From the NCBI GenBank assembly GCA_030673845.1, contig JAUTCQ010000006.1, forward strand, positions 124,001 through 188,000: DNA of 64,000 nucleotides, read 5' to 3'. The first letter of the stretch is position 1. Every line of letters starts with the position of its first letter. The position numbers were made by a program, and so were the translations under genes. This DNA is from Verrucomicrobiota bacterium JB022 (GTDB taxonomy: Bacteria; Verrucomicrobiota; Verrucomicrobiia; Opitutales; Oceanipulchritudinaceae). Positions 54,937 to 62,151 of this stretch are shown piece after piece. Under the pieces are notes generated by a model, which was not told the DNA's origin, did not search any database, and saw only the letters and a program-made list of their open reading frames with translations.

Positions 54937-56157
54937 CTATCGCACGACATCCACTACCGGCTTTGGGCGGAAGGGAACGATAAGGGCGAGGGCGGCGAGG
55001 GTGATGCCGGCGCAGACGACAAACGCGCCTTGGTGGCCGACGGCTTCCACGATAAACCCGAAGGTGAACATGCCGATGAGGCTGCCGAGCGCTTGTGCGT
55101 TGGAAAAGACGGAGGTGGCGAGGCCGACCTGCCGGGGCATCAGGTCCTGGAAAAAGAGGATCGCGACGTTGGTCAGGATGGCGAATGCGGCACCGCTGAG
55201 CACTTGCAGCAGGTAGACGTGCCAGGGCGCGGAGGCGAAGCTGAGGCCCACGAAATACGCCAGCGTGATGCCGACGCCCAGCTTGATCAGCGGTAGTTGG
55301 TAGCCTTTGCCTGCCAAGTGGCCAAACCACAGCATAAGCGGGATTTCCACCACCGGGCCGATGCCGAAGACGATCCCGAAGTCACGCTCGCTGCCGCCCA
55401 GGCTGCGGGTCAGGGCGAGCGGGAGGTTCATCATGTTGATCGCGTTGGCGGCAAAGACGACCGCAAACACCACAAAGCACCGCAACAGGCTCGGGTGCTT
55501 CAAGTTACGCCATACTGCACCGGGCGGCGGCTTCTGGGTGGGCTTGATCCGCTCCCGGTGAGGCACGTAGCGCAACACGCCCAGCAGGAAAAAACCGTAG
55601 AGGCACGAGGCGGCGATAAACAGCCCCTCGAACCCGAAATTGACCAGCATCAGCGCGCCCACCGCCGGCCCCACGGTCCACGAAAACGAGAAGCAGACGC
55701 GCACCACGCTCATGGTAAAGGTGGAGCTTTCGTTGGGCTTGCCGCCGCCCTGGTAGATCTCGCGCACGTGGGAGAAGAGCTGCGCGAAGCAGATCGACGC
55801 CAGCGCGTGCAGGCTGCAGCCGACGACCGCCAGCGCAATCGGTTCCCGGATCAGCGCGTAGCCGAGGAAGCCGAGACACCCGCCCAGGCTGCCCACGATC
55901 AGCATTTGTCGCCGCGAAAAAGCCGTGTCGGACAGGCCGCCGAGGATCACACTGGTGAGCATCGCGCTGACCGAGGTGAGCGTCATGAAGAGACTGAACC
56001 CGGTGGGCGACATCCCCACCTCCTCCAGCCCCCACTTCGACATGAAGGGCGCGGCGAACGAAAACGCGGTGCCCAGCGCAAAGGTAGACGCCAAGAGCCC
56101 GGGCAGGTAGGGCTGGCGCAGGAGATTACGGGTGACGGGGACGAGGCGGCCAAGCAT
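54937..56157 (-). CDS. MFS transporter, sugar-efflux (SET)-like
   Basis: This 406-residue membrane protein has twelve hydrophobic segments. Motif A-like GGLSDTAFSRRQMLIVGSLGG (~75-95) joins helices 2 and 3, and a comparable loop sits in the second half. The whole resembles the SET efflux group that exports sugars or glycosides. Together with the GH2 and GH97 enzymes nearby it could import or export sugars, but the direction is not deducible. Start at ATG 56157. Confidence 0.86.
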   Translation of the reverse strand: MLGRLVPVTRNLLRQPYLPGLLASTFALGTAFSFAAPFMSKWGLEEVGMSPTGFSLFMTLTSVSAMLTSVILGGLSDTAFSRRQMLIVGSLGGCLGFLGYALIREPIALAVVGCSLHALASICFAQLFSHVREIYQGGGKPNESSTFTMSVVRVCFSFSWTVGPAVGALMLVNFGFEGLFIAASCLYGFFLLGVLRYVPHRERIKPTQKPPPGAVWRNLKHPSLLRCFVVFAVVFAANAINMMNLPLALTRSLGGSERDFGIVFGIGPVVEIPLMLWFGHLAGKGYQLPLIKLGVGITLAYFVGLSFASAPWHVYLLQVLSGAAFAILTNVAILFFQDLMPRQVGLATSVFSNAQALGSLIGMFTFGFIVEAVGHQGAFVVCAGITLAALALIVPFRPKPVVDVVR

Positions 56158-56330
56158 GGGAAGTGCGGCGGTGAAGCTCGCACGCTCCTGCTTTACTGCA
56201 TAGTCCGCAAGTCTTCAGACAGTCCGAAAGGTGGTGGGTGAATTGTTTTTCGTTGCTCACACGCGGGTTAGGCGCATGCAGCCCGCACGCCGGAAAGATT
56301 CTCCACGGGAGGGCTTGCCTTTGCGGACAT

Positions 56331-56350
56331 GAATACGTATACACGTGTTC
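56331..56350 (+). promoter_or_regulatory. Palindromic GAA...TTC element upstream of the micro-ORF cassette
   Basis: gaatacgtatacacgtgttc is an imperfect palindrome matching its own reverse complement at 16 of 20 positions. It ends 4 nt before the ATG at 56354. A related element, gaattcgtatacacgttc, lies 5 nt before the unrelated gene at 61277. A shared regulator is the simplest explanation. Confidence 0.5.
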
Positions 56351-56353
56351 ACT

Positions 56354-56776
56354 ATGAGTGAAGCAGCCATGAATCCTTCCGTCCTTTCCTATCGTTCCAC
56401 GGCTGGCTTGCTGCGTCGGGCGGCGCGGGAGCCGTTGAGCCATGAGCGGGCGGGGGCGATGTTGGGGATTGCGGCCGAGGAGGCGGCATTTGCGTTGGAG
56501 GAGACGGGGCGGCACGACCCGGCGGTGGAGGCTGCCACGCTGGCCTGCAGCGCACTGGCGCGGGGGGAATTGACGCCGATCACCCTCGAGCGGTTGATCC
56601 TGCGGCTGGCGGACGTGATCGAGAGCCTCAAGCAGGAGCGCCGTATCCAGGGCTTTGTGCCGCAGAATTTTTATACCAAAGACGAGCTGGAGGGCTTCTT
56701 CCGTCCGCCAGAGGAGGTGACGCCGCCCAGCCCTTCGCGACCGCCGGTCTTTCGGGTGCTGCCTCCTGCGCCTTAG
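56354..56776 (+). CDS. Small helical protein at the start of a plus-strand cassette, unknown
   Basis: This 140-residue protein is mainly helical (YRSTAGLLRRAAREPLSHE at the start, then ERAGAMLGIAAEEAAFAL) with a Pro-rich tail (VTPPSPSRPPVFRVL). No signal peptide. It starts at the ATG 4 nt after a palindromic element; a second in-frame ATG, giving MNPSVLSYRS, lies 5 codons later. It ends overlapping the convergent RHH gene by 4 nt. I do not recognise the family. Confidence 0.58.
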   Translation: MSEAAMNPSVLSYRSTAGLLRRAAREPLSHERAGAMLGIAAEEAAFALEETGRHDPAVEAATLACSALARGELTPITLERLILRLADVIESLKQERRIQGFVPQNFYTKDELEGFFRPPEEVTPPSPSRPPVFRVLPPAP

Positions 56777-57081
56777 CCTAAGCGCTTGCGCCGCTCGTGC
56801 ACGGCAGGGGTGCCTTCGGGCAGGGGGGCTCCCGTGCCGGGTTTCTTGCCGCTCTTCTTCAAGGGGGGCAGGGTGACGCTCGGCAGGCCCGCTGCGTAGT
56901 CCGGGTAAATATCGCTGCCGCGCCCCGAGGTATACGCCTCCACATATTGCTCTAGCAGGGCGTTGACCACGTTGGAGCGGGTGCGCCGGGTGCGGGTGCA
57001 GATCTCGTCCAGGCGCTCCGCCACTGCGGTCGGGATGCGCACGGAGAGCTGCGTCGTCGGTTCCGCGTCTTTCTTCGGCAT
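56773..57081 (-). CDS. Ribbon-helix-helix (CopG-type) DNA-binding protein
   Basis: This 102-residue protein has a ribbon-helix-helix domain (residues ~10-50): the strand TTQLSVRIPTAVAERLDEIC, then TRRTRSNVVNALLEQYVEAY. The C-terminal half is Lys/Pro/Arg-rich (LKKSGKKPGTGAPLPEG). CopG-type proteins repress their own operons or act as antitoxins. It is divergent from the plus-strand micro-genes from 57150 and probably controls them. The 4-nt overlap with 56776 is between convergent gene ends. Confidence 0.83.
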   Translation of the reverse strand: MPKKDAEPTTQLSVRIPTAVAERLDEICTRTRRTRSNVVNALLEQYVEAYTSGRGSDIYPDYAAGLPSVTLPPLKKSGKKPGTGAPLPEGTPAVHERRKRLG

Positions 57082-57090
57082 GTAGGGCAG

Positions 57091-57099
57091 TGTAATACA
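57091..57099. promoter_or_regulatory. Small palindrome between divergent RHH and 57150 genes
   Basis: tgtaataca (TGTA-A-TACA) is a perfect palindrome in the 68-nt divergent gap, a size typical of RHH half-site pairs. Evidence is weak because short palindromes occur by chance. Confidence 0.2.
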
Positions 57100-57149
57100 G
57101 TAAATTTAAAATGCGACAAATTACTTGAATCCCTCCGACAGCTTTGGAT

Positions 57150-57395
57150 ATGGTTTATTTGTCATACAAAATAACGCTAAAAGATGTTGCTGATGATTCC
57201 GGACGGCCCGAAGTGGTACTGACCGTTCACTTGCCGACGAAGCTCTACGCCCAACTCGCGGTGCTGGCGCACCTGCGCGATCAAGACGTGGCGGCCTTCA
57301 TTTCTTCTGTGTTACAAAAAAACCAAATAAATACGGGCCTGATGCCCGCCCCCGCTTCTTTTCCACCTTCTACTGATTCCAACGATGAACCGTAA
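57150..57395 (+). CDS. Small RHH-like protein
   Basis: This 81-residue protein starts MVYLSYKITLKDVADDSG. Residues ~20-54 (VVLTVHLPTKLYAQLAVLA and RDQDVAAFISSVLQK) resemble a ribbon-helix-helix fold. The tail is Pro/Ser-rich. The start is the ATG at 57150; a TTG at 57144 would add two residues. It is divergent from the larger RHH gene and overlaps the next gene by 11 nt. Confidence 0.58.
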   Translation: MVYLSYKITLKDVADDSGRPEVVLTVHLPTKLYAQLAVLAHLRDQDVAAFISSVLQKNQINTGLMPAPASFPPSTDSNDEP

Positions 57396-57672
57396 TCACT
57401 TTCTCCGCGGGCTGGCCGAGCAGGCCCGCAAGCCCGATACCAGCCAGTGCGGCGACCGCAGCGTAGGCGAAACCTTGACCGCGATCGAGGCGATCCTGCG
57501 CCGCAACCTCCACCGCTTGCACCTGCTACCCTTGCCGGAGCCGACGGTGCCCGTGCTTGAGCCCGAACCCGACACGCCGCGTCCCCTGACCCAGGCGGGG
57601 TTTCGCGACGCGGACGAGGTGCGCCTCGCGATGATACGCATGCGCAACCGCCTGCAGAACGCCGAACGCTAG
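57385..57672 (+). CDS. Micro-ORF cassette gene, unknown
   Basis: This 95-residue protein is helical and charged (FLRGLAEQARKPDTSQ, then VGETLTAIEAILRRNLHRLH), with a Pro/Glu linker and a C-terminal helix (EVRLAMIRMRNRLQNAER). The ATG at 57385 is inside the last codons of the previous gene, so translation is coupled. No signal peptide or known domain. Confidence 0.6.
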   Translation: MNRNHFLRGLAEQARKPDTSQCGDRSVGETLTAIEAILRRNLHRLHLLPLPEPTVPVLEPEPDTPRPLTQAGFRDADEVRLAMIRMRNRLQNAER

Positions 57673-57678
57673 GCCGCC

Positions 57679-57858
57679 ATGCTCTACCGTTTCCGTAACC
57701 CCGAGGCCCCTTGGGTCTCCGAAGGCATCTCGGCGCGTGACTGGCGGGCCCGGCAGCACCGCCAACGCCTGCCGCGTGAGCGCGCCCGGCCGGCTCCGCG
57801 CCATTACGCCCCGATCACCGACTGGATCGAGCTGCGCGAAAAGGAGGAGCAGCGATGA
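57679..57858 (+). CDS. Micro-ORF cassette gene, 59 residues
   Basis: This 59-residue protein starts MLYRFRNPEAPWVSEG and is rich in Arg, Pro and Trp (ARDWRARQHRQRLPRERAR). Its stop TGA overlaps the next ATG as ATGA (57855-57858), the same arrangement as at 58740. A ggaggag ribosome site just before that overlap serves the next gene. It is very short but keeps the same strand, spacing and composition as its neighbours. Confidence 0.6.
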   Translation: MLYRFRNPEAPWVSEGISARDWRARQHRQRLPRERARPAPRHYAPITDWIELREKEEQR

Positions 57859-58271
57859 CGCCGCTCGTCTACCTCGCCGGTCCGGAAGCCGAGGGCGATC
57901 CGGCGCTCAATGCACACGGCCAGCTCCGTCTCGCGCACGAGTTGTTCGAGACGGGGCTGGCGCAGGGCTACGCGCCCACCCACGCCTATTGGCTGCAGGC
58001 TGCGCAACCGCGTGCGCCGGGTTATTGGGCGGCCTGGCATGAGGCGATGCTCGGGCAGTGTGCGGCGGTGCTCCGGCACGATGTCGACTGTCGGCTGCCG
58101 GGCTTGCCGTATTTCCAGCCGGCGGGCGAAGAGGCGGCCTTGGCCTGTGCCCGGGCGCGCAACCTCGGCCTGCCCGTCTTCTCCCACCTTTCCGCGCTGC
58201 TCGCCTGGGCAGAGCTGCCGGCGGGTGCGCAGCGCGATGCCTATGCCGCCCGTTTTGCGCGTACTGCCTGA
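57855..58271 (+). CDS. DUF1937/DUF4406-like protein
   Basis: This 138-residue protein starts MTPLVYLAGPEAEGDPALN, the Y-L-A-G-P signature of DUF1937/DUF4406 nucleoside-deoxyribosyltransferase-fold proteins that are common in phages and plasmids. The middle has GYAPTHAYWLQAAQPRAPGYW and ends ARFART. Catalytic residues of true deoxyribosyltransferases are not clearly present. It lies in a block of tiny overlapping genes. Confidence 0.7.
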   Translation: MTPLVYLAGPEAEGDPALNAHGQLRLAHELFETGLAQGYAPTHAYWLQAAQPRAPGYWAAWHEAMLGQCAAVLRHDVDCRLPGLPYFQPAGEEAALACARARNLGLPVFSHLSALLAWAELPAGAQRDAYAARFARTA

Positions 58272-58290
58272 TCACTTTGCTTCAACCACC

Positions 58291-58743
58291 ATGATCGACC
58301 TCATCTCCGGCATCCCCTCCGAAGTCCTTACCGGGCTCGGGAGTGCCATCGTCGGTGCCTGGACCAAGCTCCAGGCCCAGAAACATGCGCAGCAACAGTT
58401 TACGCTGGAGCTGCTGGCCCGCCAGACGGGTCTCGCCGATGCCTCCGCCAACGCCGCGCAGGCGCGTGGGGGCGAATGGGTGCGCCGGGGCGTCGCGCTG
58501 CTCGCCGGGTTTTTCGTCTTCGGCGTGCCCAGTATTGTGGCGCTGGCCCAGCTGGCCGGCCATACGCCCCTGACCACCTACCTGTACAACAAGAGCAGCG
58601 GCGGCTTCTGGTTTTTCCGGGGGCCGAGCGACGACCTGTATTCGGCCGTCGTCACCGGCTATGTGATCACGCCGCTGCACACGCACCTGGCCAGCATGAT
58701 CATGTGCTACTACTTCGGCGCCGGGATCGTCAAAAAGCCATGA
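58291..58743 (+). CDS. Membrane protein of the micro-ORF cassette, holin-like
   Basis: This 150-residue protein has an N-terminal amphipathic region (MIDLISGIPSEVLTGLG, then AQKHAQQQFTLELLARQTG), a hydrophobic segment, RRGVALLAGFFVFGVPSIVALAQLAG (~69-92), and a second near GYVITPLHTHLASMIMCYYFGAGI (~123-146). The arrangement of one long helix, a short loop and two membrane helices resembles some phage holin-like proteins, but there is no direct match. Its stop overlaps the next start as ATGA. Confidence 0.62.
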   Translation: MIDLISGIPSEVLTGLGSAIVGAWTKLQAQKHAQQQFTLELLARQTGLADASANAAQARGGEWVRRGVALLAGFFVFGVPSIVALAQLAGHTPLTTYLYNKSSGGFWFFRGPSDDLYSAVVTGYVITPLHTHLASMIMCYYFGAGIVKKP

Positions 58744-58970
58744 GCCCGCCCCCGCTTCTCAACAAGGATACCGGCATCACCCTCGCGCTGGCGGTGGCGC
58801 TCTGTGGGGCGTGTTTCAGTGCCGGTATCTTTTATCAATCACATCAGGAACACGGCGCGGCGTTGCTGGAGCTGAAACAAATTGCCCGCACCAACAGCGA
58901 GTTGCTGGCCCGCCTGGACCTCCGCATCATCCGCCTTGAGCAACTCATCGAAGAACCGAAGCAGCGGTAG
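58740..58970 (+). CDS. Small membrane/coiled protein, end of cassette
   Basis: This 76-residue protein starts MSPPPLLNKDTGITLALAV. It has one membrane segment (ITLALAVALCGACFSAGIFY, ~13-32) and a coiled C-terminus (LLELKQIARTNSELLARLDL, then EQLIEEPKQR), similar in layout to phage spanin or small lysis proteins. It overlaps the previous stop. The gene ends just before the CACCAAG repeat copy C. Confidence 0.62.
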   Translation: MSPPPLLNKDTGITLALAVALCGACFSAGIFYQSHQEHGAALLELKQIARTNSELLARLDLRIIRLEQLIEEPKQR

Positions 58971-58980
58971 GGGAGAAAAG

Positions 58981-59112
58981 AGGTCTCTCACCAAGGTCAC
59001 CAAGACACCAAGTTTAAATATTTGGACTATACGCCCCTAAAGGAGAGGTTCAAATAGTGCTGCCACGTATCGACAACCAACCTCTGTGTCTTCGTGTTCT
59101 CCGTGAGAGATC
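58981..59112. repeat. CACCAAG-family intergenic inverted repeat, copy C
   Basis: ctctcaccaaggtcaccaag and the right arm tgtgtcttcgtgttctccgtgagagatc enclose a variable middle, as in copies A and B. The right end is 15 nt past the stop of the GH97 gene (minus strand, 59128). Confidence 0.8.
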
Positions 59113-59127
59113 CTGCCTTTCTTCCGT

Positions 59128-61137
59128 TTATTCCTTCGGCGCCTTCACGATGGCGATGACGCCGCCGCGCGCCGGGATCGACTTGGGCAACGCGTCCATC
59201 GGTTCGACAAAGTTGCCGTCTTCATCGGCGGTGTAGACTTCGGCGGTCTTGAGGTTGCGCAGCCAGGGCAGGCGTGAGTAATCGAGCGGGGTGGCCTCTT
59301 CGCGGGCATTGACCCCGGCGAGGTACCACTTGTTACCGGCGCGGCGCGCAAGCACGGCGTATTCGCCCGGCTGGCCGTCGACAAAGCGCGTTTCGTCCCA
59401 CCGGCGAGGCAGCTCGCGCAACAGATTGCGGATGTATTCCGGCTGCTTCGCCATATCTACATCGGTCTCGGCAAAGTGCTGAATGCCGGAATAATAGAGG
59501 ACAGCGGTTGCGAGCTCGAAGTCTTTGCGCGTTCGCCGCTCGATATTCGGGATCTTCGAGAAGGCCATGGGCGTGAAGTCCATCGGGTCGAATACGTTGC
59601 GCGTAAACGGCAGCATGGCCATGTGCGCGGGCGCGGCATCGGCGTTGCTCTGTACAAAGGTGATGAATTCCATGCCCTTGACCGACTCCATCGTCATGAG
59701 GTTGGGGAAGGTGCGGTGCCAGCCGCGGGGGAGGGTGCAGCCATGGAAATTGACCAGTAGCTCGTATTCGGCCGCGTCCTGCAGGATGTCGCGGTAGTAT
59801 TGCATTACGGATTGGCCGTCGCCGGGGAAGAAGTCGATCTTGACGCCCTTGATGCCCATCTCCTGCAGGCGCGCAAACTCCTCACGGCGCTTCTCGTGGG
59901 TCAACAGGCGGCTTTTGGGGGTGTAGGGCGTCGTGTTCCAGTCGCCGGCGGAGTTGTACCAGGCCAACACGCCAACGCCTTTGCTGGTAGCATATCGGGC
60001 CAGCTCTTCCAATTTTTCATAGCCGATCTTTTCGTCCCAGCTCGCGTCGACGAGGCAGTAGTCCCAGTGCATCTCGGCTGCGTAGTCGATGAAGCGGCGT
60101 TGCACGTCGTAGACCGTCGCGTCGTCTTTCAGCATTACCCAGCTCCAACTGGCGTGGCCGGGGCGCATCCAGTTGCGGGTGGGGAAGCGTGCTGGCTCCG
60201 CCAAGTCGGTGCCGAGGTTGCTCTCGACGATGCCGCTGAGGTCGTTGGCGACCACCACGAGGCGCCACGGGGTGAGCCAGGGCAGCTTGGCGGTGGGCTT
60301 TACCGGGCCGCCCTTGACGGCTTCCGCCGCGTCGGGGAAGCCGATCCGGAATTCCCGGCCCGCCTCGTCTTGCGCGAGGTGGCTGGCGCAGTAGTGGCCG
60401 TCGACCGCAGCCTCCGAGAGCAGCACCCAGTGGCCGTTGGCGAGGAACAGGGCGGGGAAGACCCAGCCTTGGTAGGGGTAGGATTCGACGAGGTTGCCGT
60501 GCTCCTTGGCACGCTCGGCCTGCTGCTCCTGGAAGGGCTGCAAGGTGTCCAGCGCCACGCCGATCTGGTAATTCTCTTCGTAGGAGGGCTGCGTGTTCGA
60601 CCAGCCGGTCTGTGCCTTGGCCATCGGCTGGATCCACGCTTGGGTGTCTTCGGGGAAGACAAAGCCGGTGTGCTCCTGCTCGATCCGCCAGCGCTCTTCG
60701 CTCTCGCCGTGCAGGCGGTAGCGGAAGGCGAGGCCGTCGTTGGAGAGGCGGAAGATCACCTCCAGGCGCATGCCATTTTCGTGCTCCAGGCGCACGATCT
60801 GTTCCTCCGCTTCGTAGCGGATCTCGCGCTGTTTGCCGTGGTTGAGCGTGTATTCGTCCGTCACGTGGCGCGGCTCCGGCAGGCTCATGAGCAGGAAACC
60901 GTGCGTCAAGTCGGCCTGTGCGGAGGCGAGACCGAGGGGAGAGTCTTCAAGAATCGTCCGGCCGTTGCGTTCGAGCGAGTAGTGCGGCTGGCCGGCATCG
61001 TCGAGGTAGAAGTCCAGAGCCAGGTTGCCGTCGGGGCTATTCAGGATCATGGCGGCAGAGGCGAAGGGTAAGCCGAAGGCACCCAGGAGCGCCCAGCCCC
61101 AGGTCTTCAGGAGGTTCAGGGTAGTTTTCGGTAACAC
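59128..61137 (-). CDS. Secreted glycoside hydrolase family 97 protein
   Basis: This 669-residue GH97 enzyme has a signal peptide (residues 1-28), an N-terminal beta-sandwich with DFYLDDAGQPHYSLERNGRTI, a long linker region and a (beta/alpha)8 catalytic barrel (~275-570). It includes WDYCLVDASWDEKIGYEKL, GVKIDFFPGDGQSVMQYYRDI, the conserved NFHGCTLPRGWHRTFPNLMTMESV and a Ca2+-site region. The ID(F) Asp in VKIDFF occupies the nucleophile position of retaining GH97 members, so an alpha-galactosidase-type activity is possible. SusB-type alpha-glucosidases are the close alternative. It ends just before repeat copy C. Confidence 0.93.
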   Translation of the reverse strand: MLPKTTLNLLKTWGWALLGAFGLPFASAAMILNSPDGNLALDFYLDDAGQPHYSLERNGRTILEDSPLGLASAQADLTHGFLLMSLPEPRHVTDEYTLNHGKQREIRYEAEEQIVRLEHENGMRLEVIFRLSNDGLAFRYRLHGESEERWRIEQEHTGFVFPEDTQAWIQPMAKAQTGWSNTQPSYEENYQIGVALDTLQPFQEQQAERAKEHGNLVESYPYQGWVFPALFLANGHWVLLSEAAVDGHYCASHLAQDEAGREFRIGFPDAAEAVKGGPVKPTAKLPWLTPWRLVVVANDLSGIVESNLGTDLAEPARFPTRNWMRPGHASWSWVMLKDDATVYDVQRRFIDYAAEMHWDYCLVDASWDEKIGYEKLEELARYATSKGVGVLAWYNSAGDWNTTPYTPKSRLLTHEKRREEFARLQEMGIKGVKIDFFPGDGQSVMQYYRDILQDAAEYELLVNFHGCTLPRGWHRTFPNLMTMESVKGMEFITFVQSNADAAPAHMAMLPFTRNVFDPMDFTPMAFSKIPNIERRTRKDFELATAVLYYSGIQHFAETDVDMAKQPEYIRNLLRELPRRWDETRFVDGQPGEYAVLARRAGNKWYLAGVNAREEATPLDYSRLPWLRNLKTAEVYTADEDGNFVEPMDALPKSIPARGGVIAIVKAPKE

Positions 61138-61254
61138 GTCGGCACCGTTAAGCCGCTGAATCGCAGATTACAAGCGCGGCGAAGGGGTGACGGTCAGAAT
61201 GGGGCCTTCTGGGGAGTTTCACCTTGATTCATCTTCTTAAGGACGATAGACCCA

Positions 61255-61272
61255 GAATTCGTATACACGTTC
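61255..61272 (+). promoter_or_regulatory. GAA...TTC element upstream of the zinc-ribbon gene
   Basis: gaattcgtatacacgttc shares cgtatacacg and the GAA/TTC flanks with the palindromic element at 56331-56350. It ends 4 nt before the ATG at 61277. No other such match was seen in the window. Confidence 0.45.
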
Positions 61273-61276
61273 AGCT

Positions 61277-61669
61277 ATGGAAGTTCTGCTATTTTTTTGG
61301 GCAATGCTTGGATTTATTGCCATCCCGATTGCAACGAGCAGGGGGCAAAATGGATGCTTGTGGTTCTTTATCGCAGCCTTGTTCGGACCGATAGCGATTC
61401 TCTTTGCTGCTATTACCCCGAGGGAGACGCCGAAGGCGGTTTCAGGCCAAGCTAATGATAAAAACATACCGGATAGCCCCGAGACTTTTGATCCCTCCAG
61501 ACTCAAGGTGGTCACGCAGGAGAGCGCTGAGTCTATGATTGCAACGCCTCCGGGCAATGGCGAGCGTGTCCCTTGTCCGAAATGTGCGGAGTTGATCCTT
61601 CCAGCAGCCGTTAAATGCCGCTTCTGTGGAACGGATTTTGAGAAACATATCGGGGAGATGTTTAAATGA
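61277..61669 (+). CDS. Membrane-anchored zinc-ribbon protein
   Basis: This 130-residue protein has two N-terminal hydrophobic segments (LLFFWAMLGFIAIPIA and LWFFIAALFGPIAILFA, ~4-45), a Pro/Ser linker and a C-terminal zinc ribbon, PCPKCAELILPAAVKCRFCGTDF (~98-120), with two C-x2-C pairs. The ribbon resembles UPF0547-type C-x2-C-A-E-x-I-x8-C-x2-C domains. Function unknown. It begins after the palindromic element shared with 56331. Confidence 0.82.
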   Translation: MEVLLFFWAMLGFIAIPIATSRGQNGCLWFFIAALFGPIAILFAAITPRETPKAVSGQANDKNIPDSPETFDPSRLKVVTQESAESMIATPPGNGERVPCPKCAELILPAAVKCRFCGTDFEKHIGEMFK

Positions 61670-61722
61670 TTTCGGAGAGCATTGATGCTTTCCTGCATTG
61701 GAGGCGCTCTTGGCCCCATTGG

Positions 61723-61743
61723 TTACAACCTTCCCGGTTGTAA
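61723..61743. other. Intergenic hairpin in the 61670-61872 gap
   Basis: ttacaacc / ggttgtaa (8-bp arms, 5-nt loop). A second small hairpin, gcatcc/ggatgc, is at 61807-61822. No poly-T follows either, so they are weak as terminators. The gap has no open frame I support. Confidence 0.4.
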
Positions 61744-61872
61744 TTGTAGCTCGGTCCATCCGCGGCGTCGGACGCAAAGGCATTCTCAACCAGCTCCTAC
61801 GCGATGGCATCCTTCAGGATGCAGCCTGATCTAGCAGGCCAGAGCCTTCTCCTCTCGATAGCTCGAGAATCC

Positions 61873-62082
61873 TCACCCCATCACCAGCCCGACCATCGTC
61901 GCGAGGCCGTAGCTCACGAAGGCACCGCCGAGGCAGGTTGTGGCGCAGACGTAGTGCTGTTTGCCGCCGATCCATTTGCTGACGCCCCACTTTTCGTCGA
62001 GGGTGTGCTTGAACTCACCGACGGAACGACGGAAACAGATGAAAATGAAGCCGAGGAGGATAGCGGAGATAGCAGGATACAT
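61873..62082 (-). CDS. Small membrane protein, unknown
   Basis: This 69-residue protein has an N-terminal hydrophobic segment (AISAILLGFIFICF, ~5-18), a polar middle (EFKHTLDEKWGVSKWIGGKQ) and a second hydrophobic end (AFVSYGLATMVGLVMG). Two membrane helices with an internal charged loop are likely. No family recognised. It lies between the zinc-ribbon gene and the cyclase gene. Confidence 0.55.
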   Translation of the reverse strand: MYPAISAILLGFIFICFRRSVGEFKHTLDEKWGVSKWIGGKQHYVCATTCLGGAFVSYGLATMVGLVMG

Positions 62083-62151
62083 GGGGCAAAAGAATGGTTT
62101 CCTCTTGAAACGGAAGGGTAGCTTCAGGATTAAGGGAAAACGCCCTCCTAT

